This document shows, piece after piece, positions 36,423-45,154 of a DNA stretch of 64,000 nt. This stretch comes from Streptomyces flaveus. GTDB taxonomy: Bacteria > Actinomycetota > Actinomycetes > Streptomycetales > Streptomycetaceae. The DNA is taken from contig NZ_BMPQ01000002.1 of assembly GCF_014647675.1 (NCBI RefSeq), forward strand, positions 481,033-545,032. The letters are read 5' to 3'. The position numbers and the translations under genes were made by a program. The notes below the pieces were generated by a model. It saw only the letters and a program-made list of their open reading frames with translations, was not told where the DNA came from and did no database searches. Within the stretch, counting starts at the first letter, position 1, and every line of letters begins with the position of its first letter.

Positions 36423-36986
36423 TCAGCCTGCCTTCGCCTCGCCGCCGCCGTAGAGCACGCGCGTGACGGTCTCGTACGTCACGCCGTGGTCGGCAAGGGC
36501 CTCGGCGGCGACTCCGGGGAGGACAGTGAGGGCGAGGAGGATGTGTTCGTCGCCGATATGCCGGTCGCGCCGGCCCACGGCGATGCGCAGGGACTTCTCC
36601 AGGGTGTCCTTGGCGCCGCGGGTGAAAGTGCGGTGGCCTGACCACCACCTCTTGTCCTTCTTGTCGCCGCCGAGTGCGCCTACGCCATGGGTCTCCTCAA
36701 CCCGGGAGACGATCTCCGCGACATCGATGCCAAGGCCGGACAGCGCGTCGGCGTCGGCGCGCGACAGCCCCCCGCGGCGGCGCACCTCGGCCAGAGCCTC
36801 CTTCACCGACTCCTTCTGACGGTCGAGCCCCAGGGAAGCGAGAGCGAACGACCCGCGACTGCCCTCACGGTCGAGCAAGGAAAGCAACAGGTGCCCCTCC
36901 TCAACCGTCTCCGCACCCATCCGCTCGGCGTGCTCGACCGCGCCCAGCACCACCGCGCGGGCGTCCTTGGTGAACCGTTCGAACAT
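36423..36986 (-). CDS. Stand-alone Clp N-terminal domain protein
   Basis: A 187-aa protein consisting of two Clp_N repeats (MFERFTKDARAVVLGAVEHAE near the start; FTRGAKDTLEKSLRIAVGR near 120, followed by HIGDEHILLALT). It has no AAA+ module. Clp_N domains bind adaptors or substrates of ClpC, so it may be an adaptor or decoy. Start ATG has GGGAGG upstream and overlaps the HTH gene's stop by one base (TGATG), so the two are co-translated. Confidence 0.85.
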   Translation of the reverse strand: MFERFTKDARAVVLGAVEHAERMGAETVEEGHLLLSLLDREGSRGSFALASLGLDRQKESVKEALAEVRRRGGLSRADADALSGLGIDVAEIVSRVEETHGVGALGGDKKDKRWWSGHRTFTRGAKDTLEKSLRIAVGRRDRHIGDEHILLALTVLPGVAAEALADHGVTYETVTRVLYGGGEAKAG

Positions 36987-37195
36987 CACTGCCTCCCGTA
37001 CTTCTTGTGGACGGCCTGCCTGCTGACACCCAGTTCCGCGGCGATCTCCTGCCACGACCAACCCTGATTGCGCGCACTGCGCACCTGCACCGCTTCGAGC
37101 TGCTCCAGCAGCCGCCGCAAGGCGGAGACGGCCCGCAGCCCGATCCGCGGATCGCGGTCGCCCGCACGCTCGGCGAGATCTGTTGCTTCGGTCAT
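36986..37195 (-). CDS. Small helix-turn-helix protein
   Basis: A 69-aa protein whose C-terminal half is a helix-turn-helix (WSWQEIAAELGVSRQAVHKKYG). It is probably a DNA-binding regulator that controls itself and the ClpN gene. There is no Shine-Dalgarno before the ATG. The -10-like TATGTT lies only about 6 nt upstream, so the transcript may be leaderless. Two GTCAAC-N4-GTTGAC sites lie immediately upstream. Confidence 0.8.
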   Translation of the reverse strand: MTEATDLAERAGDRDPRIGLRAVSALRRLLEQLEAVQVRSARNQGWSWQEIAAELGVSRQAVHKKYGRQ

Positions 37196-37198
37196 GAC

Positions 37199-37255
37199 GT
37201 CAACATACGTTGACACGCCCCTTGACGTCAACCTCAGTTGACATCAAGGGGCGTG
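37199..37255 (-). promoter_or_regulatory. Tandem GTCAAC-N4-GTTGAC operators, the second within a 42-bp palindrome
   Basis: Site 1 is at 37199-37214 and site 2 at 37227-37242, each 6-4-6, with centres 28 bp apart. Site 2 extends to 19-bp arms (37214-37232 and 37237-37255) with one mismatch. On the minus strand TTGACG is followed 18 bp later by TATGTT. Site 2's long arms could also terminate the upstream oxidoreductase transcript. Confidence 0.75.
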
Positions 37256-37285
37256 CAAGAGACGGGTGAGTGTGAGGCCGACGCG

Positions 37286-38251
37286 TCAGGAGGCAGCGAG
37301 GACGATCTTCCCGAACTGCTCGCCCGACTCCATCCGCTCGAAGCCCTCACGGGCGCGGTCCAGGGGCAGGACTTCATCGATGACGGGGCGCACACCGGTG
37401 GCGGCGCAGAAGGACAGCAGGTCCTCGAGCTCGTCCTTCGTGCCCATCGTGGAGCCGACAACCTTGAGTTCGAGGAAGAAGATGCGGGTCAGTTCGGCGT
37501 GCGAGGGACGGTCGCCGCTTGTGGCGCCCGAGATGACGAGGGTGCCGCCGGGCTTGAGGGACTTGACGGAGTGGGACCAGGTGGCGGCACCGACGGTCTC
37601 GATGACCGCGTCCACGCGCTGTGGCAGCCGGGCACCGGATTCCACGGCCTCCACGGCGCCCAGGTCCACGGCCCGCTTACGCTTCGCCTCGTCACGGCTG
37701 GTGGCGAAGACCCGTAGCCCCGCCGCCTTCCCCAGCACGATCGCGGCGGTGGCCACACCGCCTCCGGCGCCCTGTACGAGAACCGAGTCACCGGGGCGTA
37801 CGCCGGCGTTGGTGAAGAGCATGCGGTACGCCGTCAGCCAGGCGGTGGGCAGACAGGCGGCCTCCTCGAAGGAGAGCTCCTTGGGCTTCGGCAGTACGTT
37901 CCAGACGGGTACGGAGACCTGTTCCGCGAACGTCCCCTGGTACCGCTCGGTGAGGATGGAACGCGGCTCCTTGGGTCCGACTCCGTGTCCCGTCTGCCCG
38001 ATCACGGAGTGCAGCACGACCTCGTTGCCGTCCTCGTCGACCCCTGCGGCGTCGCACCCCAGGATCATCGGCAACCGATCCTCCGGGAGGCCTACGCCCC
38101 GCAGCGACCACAGGTCATGGTGGTTCAGGGAGGCCGCCTTGACCTTCACGGTCGTCCAGCCGTCCCGGACCTCGGGAGCGGGCCGCTCCCCCAACTCCAG
38201 CCCGCTCAAGGGCTGATCCCGATCAATACGTGCGGCGTATGCAGCAAACAT
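37286..38251 (-). CDS. Zinc-type/quinone oxidoreductase (MDR superfamily)
   Basis: A 321-aa medium-chain dehydrogenase/reductase. It has an N-terminal GroES-like domain (LNHHDLWSLRGVG near 43, ILGCDAAGVDEDGNEV near 64) and an NAD(P) domain with VQGAGGGVATAAIVLG near 160. Structural-zinc cysteines are absent, as in quinone oxidoreductases. It probably reduces an enone or quinone with NADPH. It is followed by the HTH-ClpN pair on the same strand, separated by the palindrome. Confidence 0.9.
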   Translation of the reverse strand: MFAAYAARIDRDQPLSGLELGERPAPEVRDGWTTVKVKAASLNHHDLWSLRGVGLPEDRLPMILGCDAAGVDEDGNEVVLHSVIGQTGHGVGPKEPRSILTERYQGTFAEQVSVPVWNVLPKPKELSFEEAACLPTAWLTAYRMLFTNAGVRPGDSVLVQGAGGGVATAAIVLGKAAGLRVFATSRDEAKRKRAVDLGAVEAVESGARLPQRVDAVIETVGAATWSHSVKSLKPGGTLVISGATSGDRPSHAELTRIFFLELKVVGSTMGTKDELEDLLSFCAATGVRPVIDEVLPLDRAREGFERMESGEQFGKIVLAAS

Positions 38252-38341
38252 GTTCTGACCCTAGCCCTTGCCTCCGGCGGTTGGGCGGGGCGCCTACCGG
38301 GTGGGTGGGTTCGGTTCACTGGCGACTGCGGGTGTGTGGGT

Positions 38342-38600
38342 GGCTGGTCGCGCCGTTCCCCGCGCCCCTGGGTTCATTGGGGTGCGGGGCCGTGGGCCGG
38401 TGCGTCAGCCCGTCGCAGGCCGGGCATACGACCCTGACCTGGTACAAGGCCCTGGTCCTCCGAGACAGAACCTAAGCGACGGGCATACGACGCACCGGCC
38501 CACGCCCCCTCCCGCCGACGGACAAGTGTCGGCACATTGTGGCTTGGGGCTGGCGGGAGCCGCAGGCTTTTCAGGGGCGCGGGGAACTGCGCGACCAGCC
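38342..38600. repeat. Composite intergenic repeat, copy B
   Basis: This lies in the 398-bp gap between the oxidoreductase and malic enzyme genes. The order is a 28-nt boundary motif (38342-38369), the 112-nt element (38392-38503) and an inverted 28-nt motif (38573-38600). It is copy A (11624-11915) in reverse orientation with spacer lengths differing. No gene is seen in the gap. Confidence 0.85.
38392..38503. repeat. 112-nt structured repeat element, copy B
   Basis: It has the same 15-bp perfect terminal inverted repeats as copy A, the inner GCCCGTCGC/GCGACGGGC stem, and a central CCTGGTACAAGGCCCTGG. The direct motif GGGCATACG occurs twice (near 38422 and 38481). Eight substitutions separate it from copy A; none falls in the terminal arms. 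Confidence 0.8.
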
Positions 38601-38649
38601 ACGACGAACCTGCAGCCGACAACGCGCCCAACCGCCGGAGGCGCCGGCG

Positions 38650-39873
38650 TCAACGCCGAGCGACTCCTTCCGCCCGAGCCGCCGCGGCAACCGCCGCCGT
38701 TACGGCCGGAGCAACCCGCTCATCGAACGGCGACGGAATCACGTAATCCGCGGCAAGGTCGTCCCCGACGACCGCAGCCAACGCCTCGGCCGCAGCGATC
38801 TTCATTCCCTCCGTGATCCGAGAGGCCCGCACCTGAAGCGCCCCCGCGAAGATCCCGGGAAACGCCAGCACGTTGTTGATCTGGTTCGGGTAGTCGGACC
38901 GCCCGGTCGCCACAACGGCCGCGTACTTGTGCGCGACGTCGGGATGCACCTCGGGGTTCGGGTTGGCCATGGCAAACACGAACGCGCCCTCGGCCATGGA
39001 AGCGACGGCCGGCTCCGGAACCGTACCGCCGGACACCCCGATGAACACGTCGGCACCGGCGAGCGCGGCCTCCAACGACCCGGACAATCCCGCCTTGTTG
39101 GTCAGCTCGGCAAGCTCCCGCTTGACCGGCGTCAGATCGTCCCGGTCCGCCGACACGACACCCTTGCGGTCCGCGACAGCGACATCCCCGATCCCTGCTT
39201 CGAGCAGGAACTTGGCGATGGCGACGCCGGCCGCCCCCGCACCCGAGATCACCGCACGCAGATCCCCCAGCGACCGCCCCGTCAGCCGGGCCGCGTTCCG
39301 AAGAGCGGCCAGCGTGACGACAGCGGTCCCGTGCTGGTCGTCGTGGAAGACCGGGATGTCCAGCCGTTCCTGCAACCGCCGCTCGATCTCGAAGCACCGG
39401 GGCGCCGAGATGTCCTCGAGGTTGACCCCGCCGAAGGACGGCGCGAGCCGCACCACGGTCTCGATGATCTCGTCGGTGTCCGTCGTGCCCAGAGCGATCG
39501 GCACGGCGTCGACCCCACCGAACTGCTTGAACAGGATCGCCTTGCCCTCCATCACGGGGAGGGAGGCCTCAGGGCCGATGTCCCCGAGCCCGAGCACCGC
39601 CGTACCGTCCGTCACCACGGCCACCACGGACGACTTCCACGTGTAGTCGTAGACGAGTTCCGGCTGCTCGGCGATGGCGCTGCACACCTTCGCGACGCCG
39701 GGCGTGTACGCGAGGGACAGGTCGTCCTTGTCGCGGACCGGCACGGTGGCCTGCACGGCCATCTTGCCGCCGCGGTGCAACGCGAACGCCGGATCGAAGG
39801 AATCGAGGGGCTCGGCCCCGGCCTCCTGCCCCGTACTGCTGTCGCTGCGAGGATTGACGATCTCCGCTGCCAC
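38650..39873 (-). CDS. Malic enzyme (oxidative decarboxylase)
   Basis: A 407-aa enzyme converting malate to pyruvate and CO2. It has N-terminal SLAYTPGVAKVC near residue 53, the metal-binding FHDDQHGTAVV near 152, NAD(P) loop ISGAGAAGVAIAKFL near 190, and FAMANPNPEVHP near 270. From remembered synteny it would be the NADP-dependent form of Streptomyces, which feeds NADPH to lipid and polyketide synthesis; sequence alone does not prove cofactor choice. GTG start with AAGGGG about 9 nt upstream. Confidence 0.93.
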   Translation of the reverse strand: MAAEIVNPRSDSSTGQEAGAEPLDSFDPAFALHRGGKMAVQATVPVRDKDDLSLAYTPGVAKVCSAIAEQPELVYDYTWKSSVVAVVTDGTAVLGLGDIGPEASLPVMEGKAILFKQFGGVDAVPIALGTTDTDEIIETVVRLAPSFGGVNLEDISAPRCFEIERRLQERLDIPVFHDDQHGTAVVTLAALRNAARLTGRSLGDLRAVISGAGAAGVAIAKFLLEAGIGDVAVADRKGVVSADRDDLTPVKRELAELTNKAGLSGSLEAALAGADVFIGVSGGTVPEPAVASMAEGAFVFAMANPNPEVHPDVAHKYAAVVATGRSDYPNQINNVLAFPGIFAGALQVRASRITEGMKIAAAEALAAVVGDDLAADYVIPSPFDERVAPAVTAAVAAAARAEGVARR

Positions 39874-40422
39874 TTTGTTTTACCCCTTAAGTCTTGAACG
39901 GTTGAGGGTGTCCACTCCGGGTGAGGGGTGGGCGGGCACCGCGTATGTCCCTGATGTGACGGCTACGTACGGGTACGTACGGGCACATACGCGACGGGCG
40001 CGCCGCACACGCGCCCTGAGCCCCGGATGAGGGGTGTAAGGAACCTTCTTACCGGACGGACGGCATCGCCGACGAGTCCATAACACGAAGGTCACATGAC
40101 GCTGACATGACTTGTGGCTGAATGCCTGGACATATCCTGACAGGTCAACAGGGCGCCGCAAGTGCGGAGATGCGGTCGTTCGCATCGCGCGAAGCGCCGA
40201 AGATATTCCGGCCGGAAGGAGAAAAATCCGTACATGATCCGGTCAGGATGGGCCGGTCCGGCACGGTTCGGGGGTCACCCGTTATCCGATTTTGACATGG
40301 CGGGCACCCTGGGGGCATCCGTCCGAATGGCAAGATTGCCGTCATCACACGAGGTCGCGACACCCAAAGGTGTGTGTTCTCTCGACCCATCGGCACTCCA
40401 CCCTTCCGCCGGAGGAATCACC
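39874..40422. other. 549-bp divergent intergenic region, no gene seen
   Basis: It should hold promoters of malic enzyme (left) and the amino acid ABC operon (right). Visible are short repeats of CGTACG (39966-39987), a GC-rich hairpin GGGCGCG...CGCGCCC near 39997-40018, and a patch of lower GC at 40075-40140. No ORF with Streptomyces codon usage was found. Confidence 0.45.
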
Positions 40423-41385
40423 ATGACCGCAAGCTCCACCCGTCGTACGACCGCCGCGCACTCCCGGATAGCCGCGGTCGGTGCGATCGCGGTCGCCGGC
40501 GCCCTGCTGCTCACGGGCTGCGGTGACCAGACCGAGAGCAGCGGCTCGGACAGTACCGACACCCCCTCGGCGAGTGCGGCCCCGCTGGCCGACAAGCTGC
40601 CGAAGGAGATCCGTGACGCGGGCGTCGTCAAGGTCGGTTCCGACATCGCGTACGCGCCGGTCGAGTTCAAGGACGACTCCGGCAAGACGGTCGGCATCGA
40701 CCCCGACCTCGCGGCCGCGATGGGCAAGCAGCTCGGCGTGAAGTTCGAGTTCGAGAACGGCACCTTCGACACCCTGATCACGGGTCTGCGCTCCGACCGG
40801 TACGACATCGCCATGTCCGCGATGACCGACACCAAGGACCGCCAGGAGGGCGTCGACTCCGACACCGGCAAGAAGGTCGGTGAGGGCGTCGACTTCGTGG
40901 ACTACTTCACCGCCGGTGTCTCGATCTACACCCAGAAGGGCAAGAACACCGACATCAAGACCTGGTCCGACCTGTGCGGCCGGAAGATCGTGGTGCAGCG
41001 CGCTTCGGTCTCCGAGGACCTCGCCAAGGCCGAGGCCAAGAAGTGCCCGAGCGGCAAGAAGCTGACCATCGAGTCCTTCGACAACGACCAGCAGGCCCAG
41101 ACCCGCCTGCGCTCGGGTGGCGCGGACGCCGGCTCGTCCGACTTCCCGGTAGCCGCGTACGCGGTCGCGAACTCCGGCGGCGGCAACGACTTCCAGCTCG
41201 TCGGCGAGCAGGTCGAGGCCGCCCCGTACGGCATCGCGGTCGCCAAGAGCGACACCCAGCTGCGGGACGCCCTCCAGGCCGCGATGGACGCGATCATCGC
41301 GAACGGCGAATACGAGAAGGTCATGAAGAAGTGGGGCGTCGAGGACGGCGCCGTGACGAAGGCCACCATCAACGGCGGCAAGTGA
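40423..41385 (+). CDS. Amino acid ABC transporter substrate-binding lipoprotein
   Basis: A 320-aa solute-binding protein of the polar amino acid family (SBP_bac_3). The lipobox LLTGC puts the lipidated Cys at 33. Features are VVKVGSDIAYAPVEF near residue 65, GIDPDLAAAMGKQLG, and DIAMSAMTDTKDRQ. It probably binds glutamate, glutamine or a related acidic/polar amino acid on the outer face of the membrane. ATG has GGAGG 7 nt upstream. First gene of a three-gene import operon. Confidence 0.94.
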   Translation: MTASSTRRTTAAHSRIAAVGAIAVAGALLLTGCGDQTESSGSDSTDTPSASAAPLADKLPKEIRDAGVVKVGSDIAYAPVEFKDDSGKTVGIDPDLAAAMGKQLGVKFEFENGTFDTLITGLRSDRYDIAMSAMTDTKDRQEGVDSDTGKKVGEGVDFVDYFTAGVSIYTQKGKNTDIKTWSDLCGRKIVVQRASVSEDLAKAEAKKCPSGKKLTIESFDNDQQAQTRLRSGGADAGSSDFPVAAYAVANSGGGNDFQLVGEQVEAAPYGIAVAKSDTQLRDALQAAMDAIIANGEYEKVMKKWGVEDGAVTKATINGGK

Positions 41386-41419
41386 CCGCGCGGCCGGCGG
41401 GCACTGGAAGGCAACACCC

Positions 41420-42370
41420 GTGACTGTTGACATCGACAAGACGGACGGGCCGGCGGACACCCCGCCGGCCGGCCCGGAGGCCATCAAGGCCATCCCGGTC
41501 CGTCACTATGGGCGGTACGTCTCCGCCGTCATCGCCCTCGCCCTGCTGGGCGGGGTCATCTACGCGTTCTCCCAGGGCAGGATCAACTGGGGCGCGATCC
41601 CGGACTACTTCTTCAACGACCGCATCCTCAGCGGCGTCGGCAATACGATCCTGCTCACGGTGCTGTGCATGCTCATCGGCGTCGTCGGCGGCATCCTGCT
41701 GGCGGTGATGCGCCTGTCGAAGAACCCGGTCACCTCGTCCATCGCGTGGTTCTACATCTGGTTCTTCCGCGGCACCCCGGTCCTGGTCCAGCTGATCGTC
41801 TGGTTCAACCTGGGCCTGGTCTTCGAGTACATCAACCTCGGGCCGGTCTACAAGGACGAGTGGTCGCAGTTCATGACCCCGTTCCTGACGGCGCTGCTGG
41901 GCCTCGGCCTCAACGAGGCCGCGTACATGGCGGAGATCTGCCGGGCCGGTCTGCTCTCGGTCGACGAGGGCCAGACCGAGGCCTCGCACGCGCTGGGCAT
42001 GAGCCACGCCAAGACGCTGCGCCGGATCGTCGTCCCGCAGGCGATGCGCGTGATCGTGCCGCCCACGGGCAACGAGGTCATCAACATGCTGAAGACGACC
42101 TCGCTGGTGTCCGTGGTCCAGTACTCGGAGCTGCTCCGCGTCGCCCAGGACATCGGCCAGACCTCCGGTGCCCCGGCCGAGATGCTGTTCCTCGCCGCGG
42201 CCTGGTACCTGGTGCTGACCTCGGTCTTCAGCGTCGGCCAGTACTACCTGGAGCGGTACTACGCCCGCGGTTCCAGCCGCACGCTCCCGGACACGCCGTT
42301 CCAGAAGATCAAGGCGAACATGCTGTCCCTGTCCAACCGTCCGGGATCGACGCCGGGAGGTGCCGCATGA
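41420..42370 (+). CDS. Amino acid ABC transporter permease
   Basis: A 316-aa HisM-type permease with several TM helices beginning about residue 35 ([13 protein letters not shown]). It carries the family signature region [12 protein letters not shown] and the EAA loop [25 protein letters not shown]. It forms the membrane channel, probably as a homodimer since only one permease is present. Its ATGA overlap with the ATPase gene shows translational coupling. Confidence 0.94.
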   Translation: MTVDIDKTDGPADTPPAGPEAIKAIPVRHYGRYVSAVIALALLGGVIYAFSQGRINWGAIPDYFFNDRILSGVGNTILLTVLCMLIGVVGGILLAVMRLSKNPVTSSIAWFYIWFFRGTPVLVQLIVWFNLGLVFEYINLGPVYKDEWSQFMTPFLTALLGLGLNEAAYMAEICRAGLLSVDEGQTEASHALGMSHAKTLRRIVVPQAMRVIVPPTGNEVINMLKTTSLVSVVQYSELLRVAQDIGQTSGAPAEMLFLAAAWYLVLTSVFSVGQYYLERYYARGSSRTLPDTPFQKIKANMLSLSNRPGSTPGGAA

Positions 42371-43128
42371 CCGCCATGGTGAAGGCCGAGGGCGTCCACA
42401 AGTCGTTCGGCCTGGTCGAGGTCCTCAAGGGCATCGACCTGGAAGTGCAGTCCGGCGAGGTCTTCTGCCTCATCGGCCCGTCCGGCTCCGGCAAGTCGAC
42501 ATTCCTGAGGTGCATCAACCACCTCGAGAAGATCAACGCGGGTCGTCTGTACGTCGACGGGGAGCTGGTCGGCTATCGCCAGAAGGGCGACAAGCTGTAC
42601 GAGCTGAAGGACAGCGAGGTCGCGGTAAAACGCCGGGACATCGGCATGGTCTTCCAACGCTTCAACCTGTTCCCGCACATGACGGCGCTCGAGAACGTCA
42701 TGGAGGCCCCGGTCCAGGTCAAGGGCATCAGCAGGGCACAGGCGCGGGAGCGCGCCGGCCAGTTGCTCGAACGCGTCGGCCTCGCCGACAAGGCGAGCAG
42801 CTACCCCTCGCAGCTCTCCGGCGGCCAGCAGCAGCGCGTGGCGATCGCCCGTGCGCTGGCCATGGAGCCGAAGCTGATGCTCTTCGACGAGCCGACCTCG
42901 GCCCTCGACCCGGAGCTGGTCGGCGACGTCCTCGACGTCATGCGCGACCTCGCCGAGTCCGGCATGACCATGATCGTCGTCACTCACGAGATGGGCTTCG
43001 CCCGCGAGGTCGGCGACAGCCTGGTGTTCATGGACGGCGGCGTGGTCGTCGAGTCGGGCCACCCCCGCGACGTACTGACGGATCCGCAGCACGAGCGGAC
43101 GAAGTCGTTCCTGTCCAAGGTCCTCTGA
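42367..43128 (+). CDS. Amino acid ABC transporter ATP-binding protein
   Basis: A 253-aa GlnQ/HisP-type ATPase. It has Walker [13 protein letters not shown] near 38, a Q-loop [12 protein letters not shown], signature [15 protein letters not shown] near 150, Walker [15 protein letters not shown] and the switch His in VVTHEMGFA. An insert in the N-terminal half ([16 protein letters not shown]) is slightly longer than usual. It drives uptake for the preceding genes and is the last gene before a strong terminator. Confidence 0.96.
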   Translation: MTAMVKAEGVHKSFGLVEVLKGIDLEVQSGEVFCLIGPSGSGKSTFLRCINHLEKINAGRLYVDGELVGYRQKGDKLYELKDSEVAVKRRDIGMVFQRFNLFPHMTALENVMEAPVQVKGISRAQARERAGQLLERVGLADKASSYPSQLSGGQQQRVAIARALAMEPKLMLFDEPTSALDPELVGDVLDVMRDLAESGMTMIVVTHEMGFAREVGDSLVFMDGGVVVESGHPRDVLTDPQHERTKSFLSKVL

Positions 43129-43141
43129 GGGTACGGACGAG

Positions 43142-43174
43142 AAGGGGTGGTACGGGTCCTCCGTACCACCCCTT
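43142..43174. terminator. Bidirectional terminator
   Basis: A perfect 14-bp stem AAGGGGTGGTACGG / CCGTACCACCCCTT with loop GTCCT lies between the convergent ABC ATPase and methyltransferase genes. Confidence 0.9.
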
Positions 43175-43187
43175 CCTCATGCCGTCG

Positions 43188-43946
43188 TCACTTGAGCGCG
43201 AGGACCAGCGCGTCCGACGGTGACCGCCACACGGCCCTGGCCTCGGCGAAGCCCTTTTCGCGCAGCACGCGCGCGTGCCACTCGGCGGACGGGGTGTCGC
43301 CCTCGGCGTGCTCCCCGTAGATCTCGAAGCGGCGGGCGGTCGGCTCGGCGAGTACCGGGTCCTGTGCGGCGAGCTGCCACCACTCGGTCCAGCCGAGTAC
43401 GCCGGCCTCCTTGGCACGGTTCATGCGCTCGTGCCGCTGCGCGCGCTCCGCCGCGTTGATCTGCGGGGTGGACTCGTCGATCATGTGGTCCGCGTTCATG
43501 AACACACCGCCGTCGCGGACGAGTTCCGCGATCTGACCGTAGAGGGCCGCGAGGGGTTCGAGGTGCAGCCAGTGCAGGGCGGTCGCGGCGAGGACGGCGT
43601 CGTACGAGTCGTACGGCAGCTTGGTCGTCCAGTCGGGGTCCTTCAGGTCGGCCGTGACGAAGGTGACGCGGTCGTCATCGGCGAAGGTGCCCTCGGCGAT
43701 GGCCAGGAGCGCCGGGTCGAGGTCGACGCCGGTGCTGACGGCCTCCGGGAACCTTTTGAAGAGCCGGGCCGTGATACTTCCCGTACCGCACGCGAGGTCG
43801 AGTACGCGCGGTGCGGGGCCCACCAGGGCCTCGACCATGTCGAGCATGACCCGGAAGCGTTCCTCACGATCCGGGAGGTACCACTCCTGCTGCGCATCCC
43901 AGCTCGCTTGCCATGCAGGCCAGTCGGCTCCGGTCACGGTGGTCAT
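43188..43946 (-). CDS. Class I SAM-dependent methyltransferase
   Basis: A 252-aa methyltransferase with motif I VLDLACGTGSITARL near residue 49. An acidic residue follows at GVDLDPALLAIA, then FVTADLKD, and YDAVLAATALHWLH near 113. The substrate cannot be inferred. The start has GGAGGGG about 6 nt upstream. It is divergent from the CGNR gene. Confidence 0.88.
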   Translation of the reverse strand: MTTVTGADWPAWQASWDAQQEWYLPDREERFRVMLDMVEALVGPAPRVLDLACGTGSITARLFKRFPEAVSTGVDLDPALLAIAEGTFADDDRVTFVTADLKDPDWTTKLPYDSYDAVLAATALHWLHLEPLAALYGQIAELVRDGGVFMNADHMIDESTPQINAAERAQRHERMNRAKEAGVLGWTEWWQLAAQDPVLAEPTARRFEIYGEHAEGDTPSAEWHARVLREKGFAEARAVWRSPSDALVLALK

Positions 43947-44041
43947 GGAAGCCCCTCCCCTCCAGGAGTAATACCCTGGAATCACAGTCAGCCATTACGC
44001 GCTCGCACCACGACCATAGAGCGCCCTCGTAAGGACTACAA

Positions 44042-44671
44042 GTGGAACTGGCCTATTACTCGGACTACGCCGTACGTCTCGTCAACAGCGAGGAACCGGC
44101 CCGGGGCAAGGACTCACTCACCTCGGTCGAGGCCGTCCGCGACCTCTTCGGGGGCAACGCCTCGGCGGCCCGCCGCGCCACGGACGCGGACGTCACCCGC
44201 TTCAGGGGCGTACGGGGGCGGCTGCGGGCGGTCTTCGAGGCGGCGGACGGCGGCGACGAAACACTCGCCGTGGACCTGCTGAACTCGCTCCTCCTCGAGT
44301 TCCCCGTCAGCCCGCAGATCTCCGGGCACGACTTCCGGGACGACGACGGCCGCCCGCTGTGGCACATGCACCTGGCGGACCACCCCTCGAACGCGACCGC
44401 CGGCTATGCCGCGATCGCCGCGATGGGCCTGGCCTTCCACCTCACCGAGTACGGCGTGGACCGCCTCGGCCTGTGCGAGGCCGCGCCGTGCCGCAACGCC
44501 TACCTCGACACCTCGACGAACCGTTCCCGCCGCTACTGCTCGGACCGCTGCGCGACCCGCGCCAATGTCGCCGCCTACCGCGCCCGCAAGCGTCTGGAGG
44601 CCGACCGGTCGGGGAACACCGGCCGCGCGGCCGAGAACGCCCAGCGCGCGACCGCGAGCGGCGAACGCTGA
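44042..44671 (+). CDS. CGNR zinc-finger protein
   Basis: A 209-aa protein with an N-terminal ABATE-like domain (MELAYYSDYAVRLVNS) and a C-terminal CGNR zinc finger (LGLCEAAPCRNAYLDTS followed by RRYCSDRCATRANVAAYRARKR). Such proteins are probable transcription regulators or stress-related DNA-binding proteins. The start is GTG. Its last 97 bp overlap the 3' end of sodX on the opposite strand. Confidence 0.88.
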   Translation: MELAYYSDYAVRLVNSEEPARGKDSLTSVEAVRDLFGGNASAARRATDADVTRFRGVRGRLRAVFEAADGGDETLAVDLLNSLLLEFPVSPQISGHDFRDDDGRPLWHMHLADHPSNATAGYAAIAAMGLAFHLTEYGVDRLGLCEAAPCRNAYLDTSTNRSRRYCSDRCATRANVAAYRARKRLEADRSGNTGRAAENAQRATASGER

Positions 44672-45009
44672 CCCTCCTTCAGGGGCCGGTACCGGAACCA
44701 CGCCTTCCCGAGGACGAATTCCTCGGGCACGGTCCCGTAGTCCGTGCTGTCCCCACCCGCGTACGTGTTGTCCCCGAGCACCCACCAGCCGCCCTCGCGC
44801 CGCTCCACGGCACGCTTGACGACCAGCAGGTCCTGCTGGAACGGATGACGCAGAACGACCACGTCTCCGGGCCTGATGCGCGCCCCGTACTGCACCACGA
44901 GCAGGTCCCCGTGATACAGCGTGGGCACCATGGACGGCCCGGTCACTTCGGCCACCCCGAAAGGCACGACAGCCCTCCCGCGCTCGGTCTCCTGCGACAG
45001 CTCCGGCAT
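44575..45009 (-). CDS. sodX: Nickel superoxide dismutase maturation protease SodX
   Basis: A 144-aa S26-type signal-peptidase-like protein that trims the N-terminal extension of NiSOD so that its first residue becomes the nickel-ligand His. The catalytic Ser is in TGPSMVPTLYHGD near 26 and the Lys in LLVVKRAVERRE near 67; GDNTYAGGDSTDYG follows. It has no TM helix, fitting cytoplasmic processing. Start 45009 is chosen for GGGGAGG 8 nt upstream; an in-frame ATG at 45078 would add 23 residues. It is divergent from sodN. Confidence 0.92.
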   Translation of the reverse strand: MPELSQETERGRAVVPFGVAEVTGPSMVPTLYHGDLLVVQYGARIRPGDVVVLRHPFQQDLLVVKRAVERREGGWWVLGDNTYAGGDSTDYGTVPEEFVLGKAWFRYRPLKEGQRSPLAVARWAFSAARPVFPDRSASRRLRAR

Positions 45010-45154
45010 CACCGGCACCTCCCCGGTCCGATCCTCCACCAGTCTCAGTCTGACCCCGGACTTTTGTCCTAAGCCCATGGGGGCACTCGCGAAATCCCGT
45101 CCAGCACGGAGTAATGTCCCACCTGAGAAGACGATCACGAGGAAGGACAGCTCA

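Noticed and set aside
38252..38649. tRNA-like folding in the 112-nt element
   Set aside because: No anticodon arm, T-loop consensus (GTTCRA) or acceptor CCA pattern; treated as a repeat.
39960..40020. Possible riboswitch before the amino acid ABC operon
   Set aside because: Only short CGTACG repeats and one small hairpin; no match to a known aptamer pattern.
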